Shown: positions 24,911-33,156, counted from the stretch's first letter. The stretch is DNA of 60,473 nt from UBA11098 sp041671525 (GCA_041671525.1 JBAZBJ010000008.1:1-60473), one strand, 5' to 3'. Made by a program: numbers and translations. The notes: generated by a model not told the origin, from the sequence alone.

Positions 24911-26645
24911 GTTAAAAGCTTACGACAATTTCATCAAATTAGCAATCAAGGCTGCCCCAAAAAACTCCGCGTCTTTTTTGACGACCAAAAAAAAATTGGC
25001 CGGCGAATTGAAATTAGTCATGCCCACCAACGCCGACCTGCGCGAACATTATGAGAAAATGATTGCGGCCAAAAAAATCAAACGCAGCCTAAAATTTGAA
25101 GAAGTCCTGCAAAGCCGCAAGATCCGCACCCAGTCCGGCGTGGCCGTGGTGGCTGTGCTCACCAAAGCGTACCCTTGCCCCGGCCAGTGCCTCTATTGCC
25201 CGACCGAAAAAGACATGCCCAAAAGTTATCTCTCCAATGAGCCGGCCGTGATGCGCGCGATTGATTCCAAATTTGATCCTTACCGACAAGTGCAAAACCG
25301 CCTGCGCTCGCTGGAGCTCAATGGCCACAAAACTGATAAGATTGAGCTGATCGTCATGGGCGGCACTTTTTCATATTTGCCTAAAAAATATCAAGAAAAA
25401 TTTATTACGGAATGTTTCCGGGCGTGTAACGATTATCCAAGGCGCGTATCGTGTATCGCGTATCGCGTATCGTCCCGTAGAGACGCATTGCAATGCGTCT
25501 CTACATTGGCATGCGAACAAAAACGCAACGAAACAGCCAAGCATCGGATTATTGGACTGACCCTGGAAACGCGACCGGATTATATTAACGAGCAAGAAAT
25601 TTTAAATTTCAGAAATCTCGGCTGCACCCGTGTGGAGCTGGGCGTACAAAGTCTTTTTGATGACGTGCTAAAAATCAACAAACGCGGTCATTTGGTAGCA
25701 GAAACTATTCAGGCCACCAAATTATTGAAAGATGCCGGCTTCAAGATCAATTATCACATGATGCCAGGACTGCCTGGATCAACATTGAAAAAAGATTTGC
25801 AAATGTTTCAGGAGCTTTTCACCAATCCCAACTTTCAACCGGATATGTTAAAAATTTACCCGACCGTCGTTTTGAAAAACAGCGCTTTGTATAACCTTTG
25901 GAAAAAGAAAAAATACGTTCCCCTGACGGACAATAATTTTGAAAAGTTAATCTTGGAAATAAAAAACGAAGCAATTCCCCCTTATGTACGCATCGCGCGG
26001 CTGGTGCGTGACGTGCCGACTACTTCCATCATCGCCGGACCGACCCTTTCCAATTTACGCCAAATTATTATTCCGCAATCCAAATGTCCGTGCATCCGTT
26101 GTCGTGAAGTCGGCGCTGATTATACGATCAATGAAAAGATTGTTTTGGATCGCATTGATTATCCCGCCTCCGACGGTCAAGAAATATTTTTACAATATGT
26201 TTCGCCCGACAAGAAAAAGTTGTTTGCCCTTCTGCGCCTACGCATACCTTCTTTAATGTGTCATCCTGAGCGAAGCCGAGACATGAAATGTCTAGGCGTA
26301 GTCGAAGGATCTACTCCTAAATTAGATTCCTCGACTTCACTCCGTTGCGCTCGGAATGACAAACTATATAATTTTTTACCCGTCCTAAAAAACGCCGCTC
26401 TCATCCGTGAAGTCCACACCTACGGCAAAATGGCCGAAATAAATACGAAAGATAAAAAATCTCCGCAACATATCGGCCTCGGAAAAAAATTAATGTTGGA
26501 AGCGGAACGCATCGCCCGACAAGAATTTGGACGCGACAAAATTGTAGTAATCTCAGGCGTCGGCGTCCGCGGTTATTACCGAAAAATGGGCTACCGATTG
26601 CAAGACACTTACATGACTAAAAATTTAAACTTATGCAAAAAATAA
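24909..26645 (+). CDS. Elp3-like radical SAM/GNAT tRNA-modifying enzyme with two in-frame repeat insertions
   Basis: Elp3-type enzymes acetylate-derive the carboxymethyl group at wobble uridine 34. The 578-residue protein has an N-terminal basic region, a radical SAM core with cysteines 90, 94 and 97 (CPGQCLYCP), MGGTFSYLP, TLETRPDYI, GCTRVELGVQS and a C-terminal GNAT domain (GLGKKLMLEAERIA..., VISGVGVRGYYRKMGY). Two stretches are absent from the family: about 28 residues encoded at 25450-25530 (tandem CGCGTATCG units plus a GTAGAGACG palindrome) and about 36 residues encoded at 26255-26370 (a full TGTCATCC element). Both keep the frame. The ATG at 24909 is chosen by homology. A nudix gene overlaps the end. 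Confidence 0.9.
   Translation: MLKAYDNFIKLAIKAAPKNSASFLTTKKKLAGELKLVMPTNADLREHYEKMIAAKKIKRSLKFEEVLQSRKIRTQSGVAVVAVLTKAYPCPGQCLYCPTEKDMPKSYLSNEPAVMRAIDSKFDPYRQVQNRLRSLELNGHKTDKIELIVMGGTFSYLPKKYQEKFITECFRACNDYPRRVSCIAYRVSSRRDALQCVSTLACEQKRNETAKHRIIGLTLETRPDYINEQEILNFRNLGCTRVELGVQSLFDDVLKINKRGHLVAETIQATKLLKDAGFKINYHMMPGLPGSTLKKDLQMFQELFTNPNFQPDMLKIYPTVVLKNSALYNLWKKKKYVPLTDNNFEKLILEIKNEAIPPYVRIARLVRDVPTTSIIAGPTLSNLRQIIIPQSKCPCIRCREVGADYTINEKIVLDRIDYPASDGQEIFLQYVSPDKKKLFALLRLRIPSLMCHPERSRDMKCLGVVEGSTPKLDSSTSLRCARNDKLYNFLPVLKNAALIREVHTYGKMAEINTKDKKSPQHIGLGKKLMLEAERIARQEFGRDKIVVISGVGVRGYYRKMGYRLQDTYMTKNLNLCKK
25447..25510. repeat. GTAGAGACG palindrome with CGCGTATCG tandem units inside elp3
   Basis: Three to four CGTGTATCG/CGCGTATCG units are followed at 25477-25504 by a perfect 28-nt palindrome whose arm is GTAGAGACGCATTG. 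It encodes residues between CFRACNDYP and RIIGLTLETRPDYI, a junction that is short in homologues. Confidence 0.85.
26259..26361. repeat. Full TGTCATCC/GGAATGACA repeat inside elp3
   Basis: Starts TGTCATCCTGAGCGAAGCC, has GAAGGATCTACTCC and TAGATTCCTCGACTTCACTC, ends CTCGGAATGACA. It is translated in frame as CHPERSRDMKCLGVVEGST (then PKLDSSTSLRCARNDK) between the radical SAM core and the GNAT domain. Confidence 0.9.
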
Positions 26646-27028
26646 TCATTGCCTCCGGGCCGGTCATTGTCGAAGAAAATAAAGTGCTACTTAACCAGCA
26701 TGGAGACACTACTTTCTGGAAGTTTTGTGGTGGTAAAGTCGAAGATTATGAAACTAATTTGATCGAAAATGCCAGACGCGAAGCCAAGGAGGAGATGGGC
26801 ATCGCTCTGGAAATTTTAGACGAAAAACCCTTTATCACTTTTACGCGGAAAGATACCATCGAGGGTATGATTGATATTATTTTGGTCCACTTTCTTGCCA
26901 AAAGAATCGGCGAAATTATTCCGGGCTCGGACATTCGCCAATGGGACTGGCTACCACTCGACAATCTGCCGGAAAACCTGGCGCCCAACATCCGGCCGGT
27001 ACTCAAACATTTTAACTTTATCCCATAA
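26633..27028 (+). CDS. Nudix hydrolase
   Basis: Small (131-residue) pyrophosphohydrolase acting on a nucleoside-diphosphate-type substrate that cannot be named. The Nudix box is GGKVEDYETNLIENARREAK followed by EEMGI. It has one residue more between the first Glu and REA than the usual GX5EX7REUXEEXGU pattern, and the metal-binding REXXEE core is kept. Its ATG lies 13 bp inside the end of the elp3 gene, so the two are coupled. The end overlaps the convergent dxs stop by 11 bp. Confidence 0.88.
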   Translation: MQKIIIASGPVIVEENKVLLNQHGDTTFWKFCGGKVEDYETNLIENARREAKEEMGIALEILDEKPFITFTRKDTIEGMIDIILVHFLAKRIGEIIPGSDIRQWDWLPLDNLPENLAPNIRPVLKHFNFIP

Positions 27029-28877
27029 AGGCAGTGATCGCATTTGAAATCCCCTCCTCATCTAAGCCAGCTTCCGCAAGGATTTCTTCCCGCGTGCCGT
27101 GTTCCAAGAATTTGTCCGGCAGACCCAAATTTTTAACTGCGACTTTCAAGCCAGCGCTGGCCACCAATTCATTGACTGCGCTCCCCGCTCCGCCCGCGAT
27201 GACGTTGTCTTCCACTGTCACGAAATATTTGTGTGATTGCGCCAGTTTTTTGAGCAGCTCTACATCCAATGGTTTGACAAAACGCATGTCCACCAGTGTG
27301 GCGTTGATTTTTTCCGCCGCTTTTCGGCACTCAGCTAGCAATGCTCCAAAGGACAAAATGGCCACGTCTTTTCCTTCGCGCACAACTTTCGCTTTTCCAA
27401 TTTCAATTGTTTCTCTTTTTCCTGGGTCATATTCACCGGCTCCGCCGCCGCGCGGATATCTGACCGCTGCTGGTCCAGAATATTTATAACCCGCTTCCAA
27501 CATGGCGTAACAATCATTTTCGTTGGCGGGAGCCATCAGCACTAAATTAGGCACGGCTCGCAGAAAAGACAAGTCAAAGCTGCCGGCGTGCGTGGCGCCA
27601 TCCGGCCCAACAATGCCAGCGCGATCAATGGCAAAAAGCACGTCCAATTTTGGCAGCGCCACATCATGAATGACTTGATCATAGGCGCGTTGCAAAAATG
27701 AAGAATAAATCGACACGACCGGTTTTTTTCCGGCGCAAGCTAGCCCGGCCGCCAAAGTGACCGCGTGCTGCTCGGCAATCCCCACGTCGTGATAACGCTT
27801 GGGAAATTTTTTACTAAACTCAACCAGGCCTGAGCCTTCGCCCATGGCCGGAGTGATAGCATGCAGTTGCGGATCTTTTTCCGCCATCTGACAGATCCAA
27901 TCAGAAAAAACATCCGTGTAAGTGACAACGTTCTTGTTCCGGCCGTTGTGTTTGCCCGTCACCGGATCAAAAGGCTTGACTGCGTGTAGCGACAAAGCGT
28001 CATTTTCCGCCGGGACATAACCTTTCCCCTTTTTCGTGATGACATGCAAAAATCTTGGACCTTTCACTTTTTTTAAATTGGTGAGCACTTCCACCAAAGT
28101 CGCAACATCATGCCCATCAATCGGACCATAATAATCAAAACCCAACTCCTCAAACAAAGTACCGGGCGTGATTAGCCCCTTGGAATGGGCTTCCGCTCGG
28201 CGTATAATTTTTTTAATCTTTGGGACGCTGCTCAGAGCCTCTCGCCCTTTTTCGCGCAGACTCACATACGTCGGCGAAGAAAGCAGTCGGGTCAAATATT
28301 TTCCCATGCCGCCCACGTTTGGCGAAATTGCCATCTTGTTATCATTTAAAATAACCAGCATATCCGCTTCGACGTCACCAGCATGATTCAGTGCTTCAAA
28401 CGCCATCCCGCCAGTCAACGCGCCATCGCCAATCACAGCCACCACTTGCGAGGCGTTTTTTTTGCCGCGATTCGCCAACGCCATGCCGACGCCGGCGCTG
28501 ATGGAAGTGCTGGCATGACCGACACTCAACGGGTCATATTCACTTTCCTCTCTTTTAGGAAATGGCGCCAAGCCGCCTTTTTTGCGAATAGTGTGCATCC
28601 GCTCTTTGCGACCGGTCAAAATTTTATGCGGATAGGCCTGATGGCCAACATCCCAGATCAACAAGTCGCGGGGCGTATCAAAAGCCCGGTGCAAAGCCAC
28701 CGTCAGTTCCACCACGCCCAGATTCGCGCCGAAATGGCCGCCGGTCTGCGCGACACTACTGATCAAAAAATTCCGCACCTCCGTGCAAAGCTGTGGCAAT
28801 TTTTCCTCGGAAAGATTTCTGACATCCTGAGGAAAATTGATTGAATCTAATAATTTTTTAGAATTACTTTTGCTCAT
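27018..28877 (-). CDS. dxs: 1-deoxy-D-xylulose-5-phosphate synthase
   Basis: Thiamine-diphosphate enzyme that condenses pyruvate and glyceraldehyde 3-phosphate as the first step of the MEP isoprenoid pathway. The 619-residue protein is full length and has GHQAYPHKILTGR, the ThDP/metal motif VIGDGALTGGMAFEALN, FDYYGPIDGHD, and the transketolase-type second half DRAGIVGPDGATHAG and AVRYPRGG. No other MEP gene is in the window. It overlaps the nudix gene end to end by 11 bp on the other strand. The start has no Shine-Dalgarno sequence. Confidence 0.96.
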   Translation of the reverse strand: MSKSNSKKLLDSINFPQDVRNLSEEKLPQLCTEVRNFLISSVAQTGGHFGANLGVVELTVALHRAFDTPRDLLIWDVGHQAYPHKILTGRKERMHTIRKKGGLAPFPKREESEYDPLSVGHASTSISAGVGMALANRGKKNASQVVAVIGDGALTGGMAFEALNHAGDVEADMLVILNDNKMAISPNVGGMGKYLTRLLSSPTYVSLREKGREALSSVPKIKKIIRRAEAHSKGLITPGTLFEELGFDYYGPIDGHDVATLVEVLTNLKKVKGPRFLHVITKKGKGYVPAENDALSLHAVKPFDPVTGKHNGRNKNVVTYTDVFSDWICQMAEKDPQLHAITPAMGEGSGLVEFSKKFPKRYHDVGIAEQHAVTLAAGLACAGKKPVVSIYSSFLQRAYDQVIHDVALPKLDVLFAIDRAGIVGPDGATHAGSFDLSFLRAVPNLVLMAPANENDCYAMLEAGYKYSGPAAVRYPRGGGAGEYDPGKRETIEIGKAKVVREGKDVAILSFGALLAECRKAAEKINATLVDMRFVKPLDVELLKKLAQSHKYFVTVEDNVIAGGAGSAVNELVASAGLKVAVKNLGLPDKFLEHGTREEILAEAGLDEEGISNAITAFMG

Positions 28878-28930
28878 TGCGCTTTTTATTTCTTGGCTAT
28901 CTCATCTGCCCAGTAAGTATATGCCGAAAT

Positions 28931-29998
28931 TTATTTTCCCGCCAATTGTCCACAAGCACCCTGAATTTCCTCCCCCAGGCTTTTGCGGATGGTGACCGGA
29001 ATGTGATTTTGCAAAAGATATTCCTTGAAAGTGTTTGTCCGCTCTTTGGAGGAAGCCTTGAAATCGCTGCCAGTTGAATTGTATCTGATTAGATTAACAT
29101 GCAAAAGTTGCAGCTTGCCGATGGACTTCACAAATCTGACCAATTTATCCGCGTCTTCACGCGTGTCATTGATTTCTTGCAGCATCACATATTCCAGAAA
29201 AACTTTGCGCTTGGTTTTCGCGAAATAATTTTGCAGAGATTTTTTCAACGCTTCCAGATTATTTTTGCGATTGATCGGCATGATTTCACTGCGTTTTTGA
29301 TCATCCGCAAAATGGAGCGACAACGCCAGATTCACCTGCGGAAATTCTTCCGCCAATTTTTCAATGCCCTCCGGAATGCCAGCCGTAGAAACAGAGATGC
29401 TGCGCGACCCAAAACCGAACAGTTCCGGATTGATTAAATTTTCCAGACTTTCGCGAACATTATCCCAGTTTAGGAACGGTTCGCCCATACCCATATAGAC
29501 GATGGTTGAAATAGTTTGTGGTTTGTAGTTTGTTTGTGTTTTGTTTGTGCTTTGTGCTTTGTCTTTTTGTGTTTTAGTAAGCCACTGTTTCCAAAACAAA
29601 ACCTGATCCGTGATTTCCTCGGCGGTCAGATTGCGTTTAAGCCCCAACTTTCCGGTCGCGCAAAATTGGCAGCCCATCGGACACCCCACCTGGCAAGAAA
29701 TGCAAGCCGACCAAGTGTCTGGAATTGGTGAAATTAAAACTGTTTCAATTAAATTTCCGTCCGCTAATTTTAATAAGGCCTTCACTGACTGTCCATCCTT
29801 CGCTTCCAAAACTTTCTCCACATCAAAAGATAAAATTGAAACATTTTTTTTCAATATTTCTCGTAAGTCTTTTGAAATGGTCGAAACGCCGTCCCAACTC
29901 TCTACGCCATCTTGAAAAACCGCCTTCTGGATCTGTTTCATCCGAAAGGCTGGCTGGCCCAGTTCCTGCAATTTTTCTTCGAGTTTGTTGATGTTCAT
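28931..29998 (-). CDS. rlmN: Dual-specificity 23S rRNA/tRNA (adenine-C2) methyltransferase, with repeat-derived insertion
   Basis: Radical SAM enzyme that methylates A2503 of 23S rRNA and A37 of some tRNAs. The 355-residue protein has the N-terminal helical domain, the cluster CISCQVGCPMGCQFCATGK with the CX3CX2C cysteines, IVYMGMGEPFLNW, SVSTAGIP and NLALSLH; the end ..SLGEEIQGACGQL carries the conserved catalytic cysteine. Residues about 140-162 (KTQKDKAQSTNKTQTNYKPQ) are extra: they come from a C/A-rich low-complexity stretch at 29514-29578. The start at 29998 is chosen by family length; the frame is open to 30034. Confidence 0.95.
   Translation of the reverse strand: MNINKLEEKLQELGQPAFRMKQIQKAVFQDGVESWDGVSTISKDLREILKKNVSILSFDVEKVLEAKDGQSVKALLKLADGNLIETVLISPIPDTWSACISCQVGCPMGCQFCATGKLGLKRNLTAEEITDQVLFWKQWLTKTQKDKAQSTNKTQTNYKPQTISTIVYMGMGEPFLNWDNVRESLENLINPELFGFGSRSISVSTAGIPEGIEKLAEEFPQVNLALSLHFADDQKRSEIMPINRKNNLEALKKSLQNYFAKTKRKVFLEYVMLQEINDTREDADKLVRFVKSIGKLQLLHVNLIRYNSTGSDFKASSKERTNTFKEYLLQNHIPVTIRKSLGEEIQGACGQLAGK
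29514..29578. repeat. Low-complexity ACAAA-type repeat inside rlmN
   Basis: Plus-strand runs of TTTGTGGTTTGTAGTTTG and TTTGTGCTTTGTGCTTTG, in frame on the minus strand as Lys/Thr/Gln/Asn-rich residues. It resembles the ACAAG/ACAAA-rich intergenic element at 7443-7563. Confidence 0.65.
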
Positions 29999-30033
29999 AT
30001 ATGTAAAGATATAGGAAATGAGCAATTTTATCA

Positions 30034-30074
30034 AATAAAAACAGGCGGGGAGATAAACATCCTCCCACGCCTGT
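30034..30074 (-). terminator. Terminator of the small secreted-protein gene
   Basis: On the minus strand ACAGGCGTGGGAGG...ATCTCCCCGCCTGT is followed by TTTTTATTTGA. It lies about 60 nt after the stop at 30134. Confidence 0.82.
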
Positions 30075-30133
30075 GTACCCTGTGCTTAGCCGGCGTCACC
30101 ATTTAGCCGGAAGACCTCTTTCTTCCCGATGTC

Positions 30134-30544
30134 CTAAGCGAATGCCATCTTCTTGGTCATTCCATCCGCAGTCTTGGCGGCTGTTTTTGCGGAACTTCCG
30201 ACAGTCAGGCCCGTGGCCTTGGTGCATGCCATATAGGTCGCACCTCCTAAGCCAGCGCCACTGACTCCTGCCGAAGCTACTCCGCCTTTCATCGTAGAGG
30301 GTAAATTTAATGTACGTACGGAACTTCCTGTTACTTCGGCGTCAGTGACGGCAATTCTTGATCCGCCCCATGCGCCCCTGTCTACCAGCAACAGCCGCGG
30401 CGTATCGCCTGACTGTTCTGCTACGACACTGCAACCCCACTCTGCGTGAGTTGTTGCAATTACTGCCTCGGTCGGATCGGCAAACTCCGAAGCCAAGCCG
30501 ACAAGCACAAAAAGAAATAACATTCCGAGAAGCCTCATCTTCAT
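30134..30544 (-). CDS. Small secreted protein, unknown function
   Basis: No family is recognised. The 136-residue product starts with a Sec-type signal peptide (KMRLLGMLFLFVLVGLASE, cleavage probably near 18-26). The mature part is Ala/Gly/Thr/Ser-rich with two cysteines (GCSVV, MACTK) and a glycine-rich middle (GVASAGVSGAGLGGATYM) that could span or attach to a membrane. It is a self-contained unit: near-consensus promoter at 30673-30701, strong Shine-Dalgarno AAAGGAGAACC 7 nt before the ATG, and a clean terminator. This control equipment suggests high expression, unlike most neighbours. Confidence 0.75.
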   Translation of the reverse strand: MKMRLLGMLFLFVLVGLASEFADPTEAVIATTHAEWGCSVVAEQSGDTPRLLLVDRGAWGGSRIAVTDAEVTGSSVRTLNLPSTMKGGVASAGVSGAGLGGATYMACTKATGLTVGSSAKTAAKTADGMTKKMAFA

Positions 30545-30672
30545 AAGGTTCTCCTTTCCTGTGTTTTTCCTTCGACGCTCTTCTCACCGAAAAACTTTCC
30601 TCTCACTCCTTTCATTTCGGTCAGCAAGCATTGAGCTTGGCTTACTAGTTGAGATATAAAATAACTATCCTA

Positions 30673-30701
30673 ATAATACTTTGAATAAAAGCCTCTGTCA
30701 A
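30673..30701 (-). promoter_or_regulatory. Near-consensus promoter of the small secreted-protein gene
   Basis: Minus-strand TTGACA (30701-30696), 17 nt, TATTAT (30678-30673). The predicted leader is about 120 nt. Confidence 0.75.
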
Positions 30702-30737
30702 GCCATTGTTAACCTTCTGTGGATAACTGGAAGCTCT

Positions 30738-31096
30738 CCTTACTTTTTCTTTCCGCAAGAAAAAGTAACAAAAAGAACTCTCAGCCGGACAAAATTTTCT
30801 ACAAAATTCTGCACTCGCGAGCTAAAAGTTCCGGCTGCTTCCGCGGCGGAATCAAGGAACTTTCTTAACGCTCACTCCGTTTGAATTTTGGGAAAATTTT
30901 GTAGGCTGAAAAAATCGCGATTAGTTCGAGCGTGTGAAATATGACACTACAAATTGAGACTTTGGAACGTTAAGAAATTTTTAGGTCCGCCGCGGGGCAA
31001 CCAAAAATTTTAGTGAGAAAGTCGAAAATTTGTTGGCATATTTCGCCTGCTCGAGAGTTTCTTTGTTACTTTCTTTGACGGACAAAGAAAGTAAGG
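30738..31096 (-). repeat. Hairpin-capped non-coding element, copy B
   Basis: About 359 bp with a hairpin at each end: ACTTTTTCTT-TCCGC-AAGAAAAAGT (left) and ACTTTCTTTG-ACGGA-CAAAGAAAGT (right). It is an inverse-orientation relative of 9844-10211. Blocks shared include CTCTCAGCCGGACAAAATTT, CTAAAAGTTCCGGCTGCTTC, CGAGCGTGTGAAATAT and TTTTTAGGTCCGCCGCGGGG. No gene is seen. It lies between the small secreted-protein gene's promoter and the end of glmS. Confidence 0.85.
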
Positions 31097-31131
31097 AGAG
31101 TAAATTGTGGAAAAGAAAAGTGGAACGCTGG

Positions 31132-33000
31132 TTATTCCACCGTCACACTTTTTGCCAAATTCCTTGGCTTGTCGACGTCGAGCCCCCTGCCAACGCCGAC
31201 ATAGTAGGCAAAAAGCTGCAGCGGGATGACTGACAAAAGTGGTGTGAGCATTTCCAAAGTTTTCGGGATGTAAATCACATCGTCCGCCAGCTTTTGAATG
31301 TGTTTGTCGCCAGTGGTCGCGATGGCGATGATGCGCCCGCCGCGCGCTTTGATCTCCTGCATGCCGGAAAGATTTTTTTCATACACGGAATCTTTGGGAG
31401 CGATGAAAATTGAAGGGAAATTTTTGTCGATTAGCGCGATTGGACCGTGCTTCATCTCGCCGGACGGATAGCCCTCCGCGTGCACATAGGAAATTTCTTT
31501 GATTTTCAGAGCACCTTCCAGGGCGATAGGAAAATTATATTTTCGCCCCATGTACAAAATGTCTTTGTAATCGACGTATTTTTTCGCAATCTTCTTGATG
31601 ATGTTTTTTTGCTGCAAAATTTCTTCAATGAGGCGCGGGATCCTGTTCATCTCGTCCGCAATTCTTTTGCCCATCGTGAGCGACATCTCTCTTTGCCGAC
31701 CCAGCATCAAAGTCAGCAAGACAAAAATGGACAGCTGTGACGAGAAAGCCTTGGTTGAGGCCACGCCAATTTCCGGCCCGGCATGATTATACACGCCCGC
31801 GTCGGTTTCGCGCGCAATCGTCGAGCCGACCGTATTCACGATGCCCAATGCCAACGCGCCTTTTTCTTTGGCCTCACGAATCGCCGCCAACGTGTCCGCG
31901 GTTTCTCCGGATTGTGAAATGGCAATCACGGCCGTGTTTTTGGAAAGCAGCGGCTTGCGATAGCGAAATTCCGAAGCATATTCCACTTCCACCGGAATGC
32001 CGGCATATTCCTCCAGCATATATTCACCGACCAGCCCCGCGTGGTAGGATGTACCACAGCTCACGATTACAATCTTCTCAATGCTCCGCAAGCGATCCGC
32101 CACGTCGCGCAACCCGCCCAGCTTGGCCATCCCCTCTTTGGCGACCAACCTGCCCCGAATGGCATCCGCGATGGCGTGCGGCTGTTCAAATATTTCTTTG
32201 AGCATAAAATGTTCGAAGCCGCCTTTTTCAGCCTTTTCCACCGACCAATCCAGTTTTGTCACCTTCTTTGCGACCGCTTTGTTTTTGATGGTCGTGATTT
32301 CATAATTTTCCGCTTCCACGACCGCAATTTCACCGTCCTCCAGATAGATTACCCGATCCGTGTGCCGCACAATCGCCGACACATCGGAGGCAATAATATT
32401 TTCGCCGTGCCCCAATCCCAACACCAAAGGACTGCCCATCCGCGCCACGATAATTTTTCCGGGTTCGTTTTTATTGATGATGGCCAAACCGTAAGTGCCC
32501 TTGAGCAATTTTAGTGTTTCCAAAACCGCTTCTTTAAAATTATTCCCGCCTCGCGTCGACGAGCCTCCGCGAGTCGAGGCGGGTTTTTTAAAAAATTCCT
32601 CAATCAGATGCGCCACCACTTCACTGTCCGTTTCGGAGGTGAATTTATGCTTTTTCTTGATCAACATGTCTTTGAGTTCCTGATAATTTTCAATGATGCC
32701 GTTGTGCACCAGATGAATTTGCCGCGCGCAATCGGTGTGCGGATGAGAATTTTTGTCCGATGGCTTGCCGTGAGTCGCCCACCGCGTGTGCGCAATTCCC
32801 AAAGTACCGGAAATGTTTTTCCCATTCACCTTGTTTTCCAACTCCGCCACCTTACCGACCGCCTTGAAATTTACAATCTTACCTTTTTCCATGATTGACA
32901 TCCCCGCGCTGTCATAGCCACGGTATTCCAGCCGCTTGAGTCCCTCCAAAATAATTGGCGCGGCTTTTTGTTTGCCGATGTATCCCACGATTCCACACAT
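31132..33000 (-). CDS. glmS: Glutamine-fructose-6-phosphate aminotransferase with a hairpin-derived insertion
   Basis: Makes glucosamine 6-phosphate from fructose 6-phosphate and glutamine, the entry to peptidoglycan sugars. The 622-residue protein has the N-terminal glutaminase with Cys2 (MCGIVGYIG), HTRWATHG and HNGIIEN, and two SIS domains (VSCGTSYHAG, ISQSGETADT, YPSGEMKHGP). In the glutaminase domain PASTRGGSSTRGGNN is extra and comes from a hairpin at 32545-32583. Start: AGGG of a 154-bp repeat lies 5 nt before the ATG. No glmS ribozyme is seen. Confidence 0.96.
   Translation of the reverse strand: MCGIVGYIGKQKAAPIILEGLKRLEYRGYDSAGMSIMEKGKIVNFKAVGKVAELENKVNGKNISGTLGIAHTRWATHGKPSDKNSHPHTDCARQIHLVHNGIIENYQELKDMLIKKKHKFTSETDSEVVAHLIEEFFKKPASTRGGSSTRGGNNFKEAVLETLKLLKGTYGLAIINKNEPGKIIVARMGSPLVLGLGHGENIIASDVSAIVRHTDRVIYLEDGEIAVVEAENYEITTIKNKAVAKKVTKLDWSVEKAEKGGFEHFMLKEIFEQPHAIADAIRGRLVAKEGMAKLGGLRDVADRLRSIEKIVIVSCGTSYHAGLVGEYMLEEYAGIPVEVEYASEFRYRKPLLSKNTAVIAISQSGETADTLAAIREAKEKGALALGIVNTVGSTIARETDAGVYNHAGPEIGVASTKAFSSQLSIFVLLTLMLGRQREMSLTMGKRIADEMNRIPRLIEEILQQKNIIKKIAKKYVDYKDILYMGRKYNFPIALEGALKIKEISYVHAEGYPSGEMKHGPIALIDKNFPSIFIAPKDSVYEKNLSGMQEIKARGGRIIAIATTGDKHIQKLADDVIYIPKTLEMLTPLLSVIPLQLFAYYVGVGRGLDVDKPRNLAKSVTVE
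32545..32583. repeat. Hairpin inside glmS
   Basis: CCCGCCTCG (32545) and CGAGGCGGG (ends 32583) pair, with GTCGA/TCGAC-type inner complementarity. The insertion keeps the frame and lies between EEFFKK and FKEAVLETL of the glutaminase domain. Confidence 0.8.
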
Positions 33001-33002
33001 TT

Positions 33003-33156
33003 ACCCTGTTAAATAAGATTTGAGTCTATTTCTTATAGAAACAACTTACTTGTTTTAATTTTTATTATTTAGCACACTGTTTCACCTGTTTTTTCTCAAA
33101 TCTTAATTTTGCCCAACCTGCCTGTCGATAGGCAGGCAAAATTTATTTAACAGGGT
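33003..33156 (-). repeat. 154-bp three-way-junction element, copy 2
   Basis: Ends ACCCTGTTAAATAA and TTATTTAACAGGGT; inner pairs AAGATTTGAG (33015-33024) with CTCAAATCTT (33095-33104), and TTTTGCCC...GGCAAAA capped by CCTGCCT/AGGCAGG. Same length as copy 1, and the last bases again form CAGGGTAA before an ATG, here that of glmS. The hairpin cap differs in sequence from copy 1 (GCCTGC/GCAGGC) but still pairs. Confidence 0.88.

Noticed and set aside
31030..31233. Small open frame across the edge of the hairpin-capped element
   Set aside because: Runs through repeat hairpins into the antisense of glmS; not matched in the other copy as a conserved frame.
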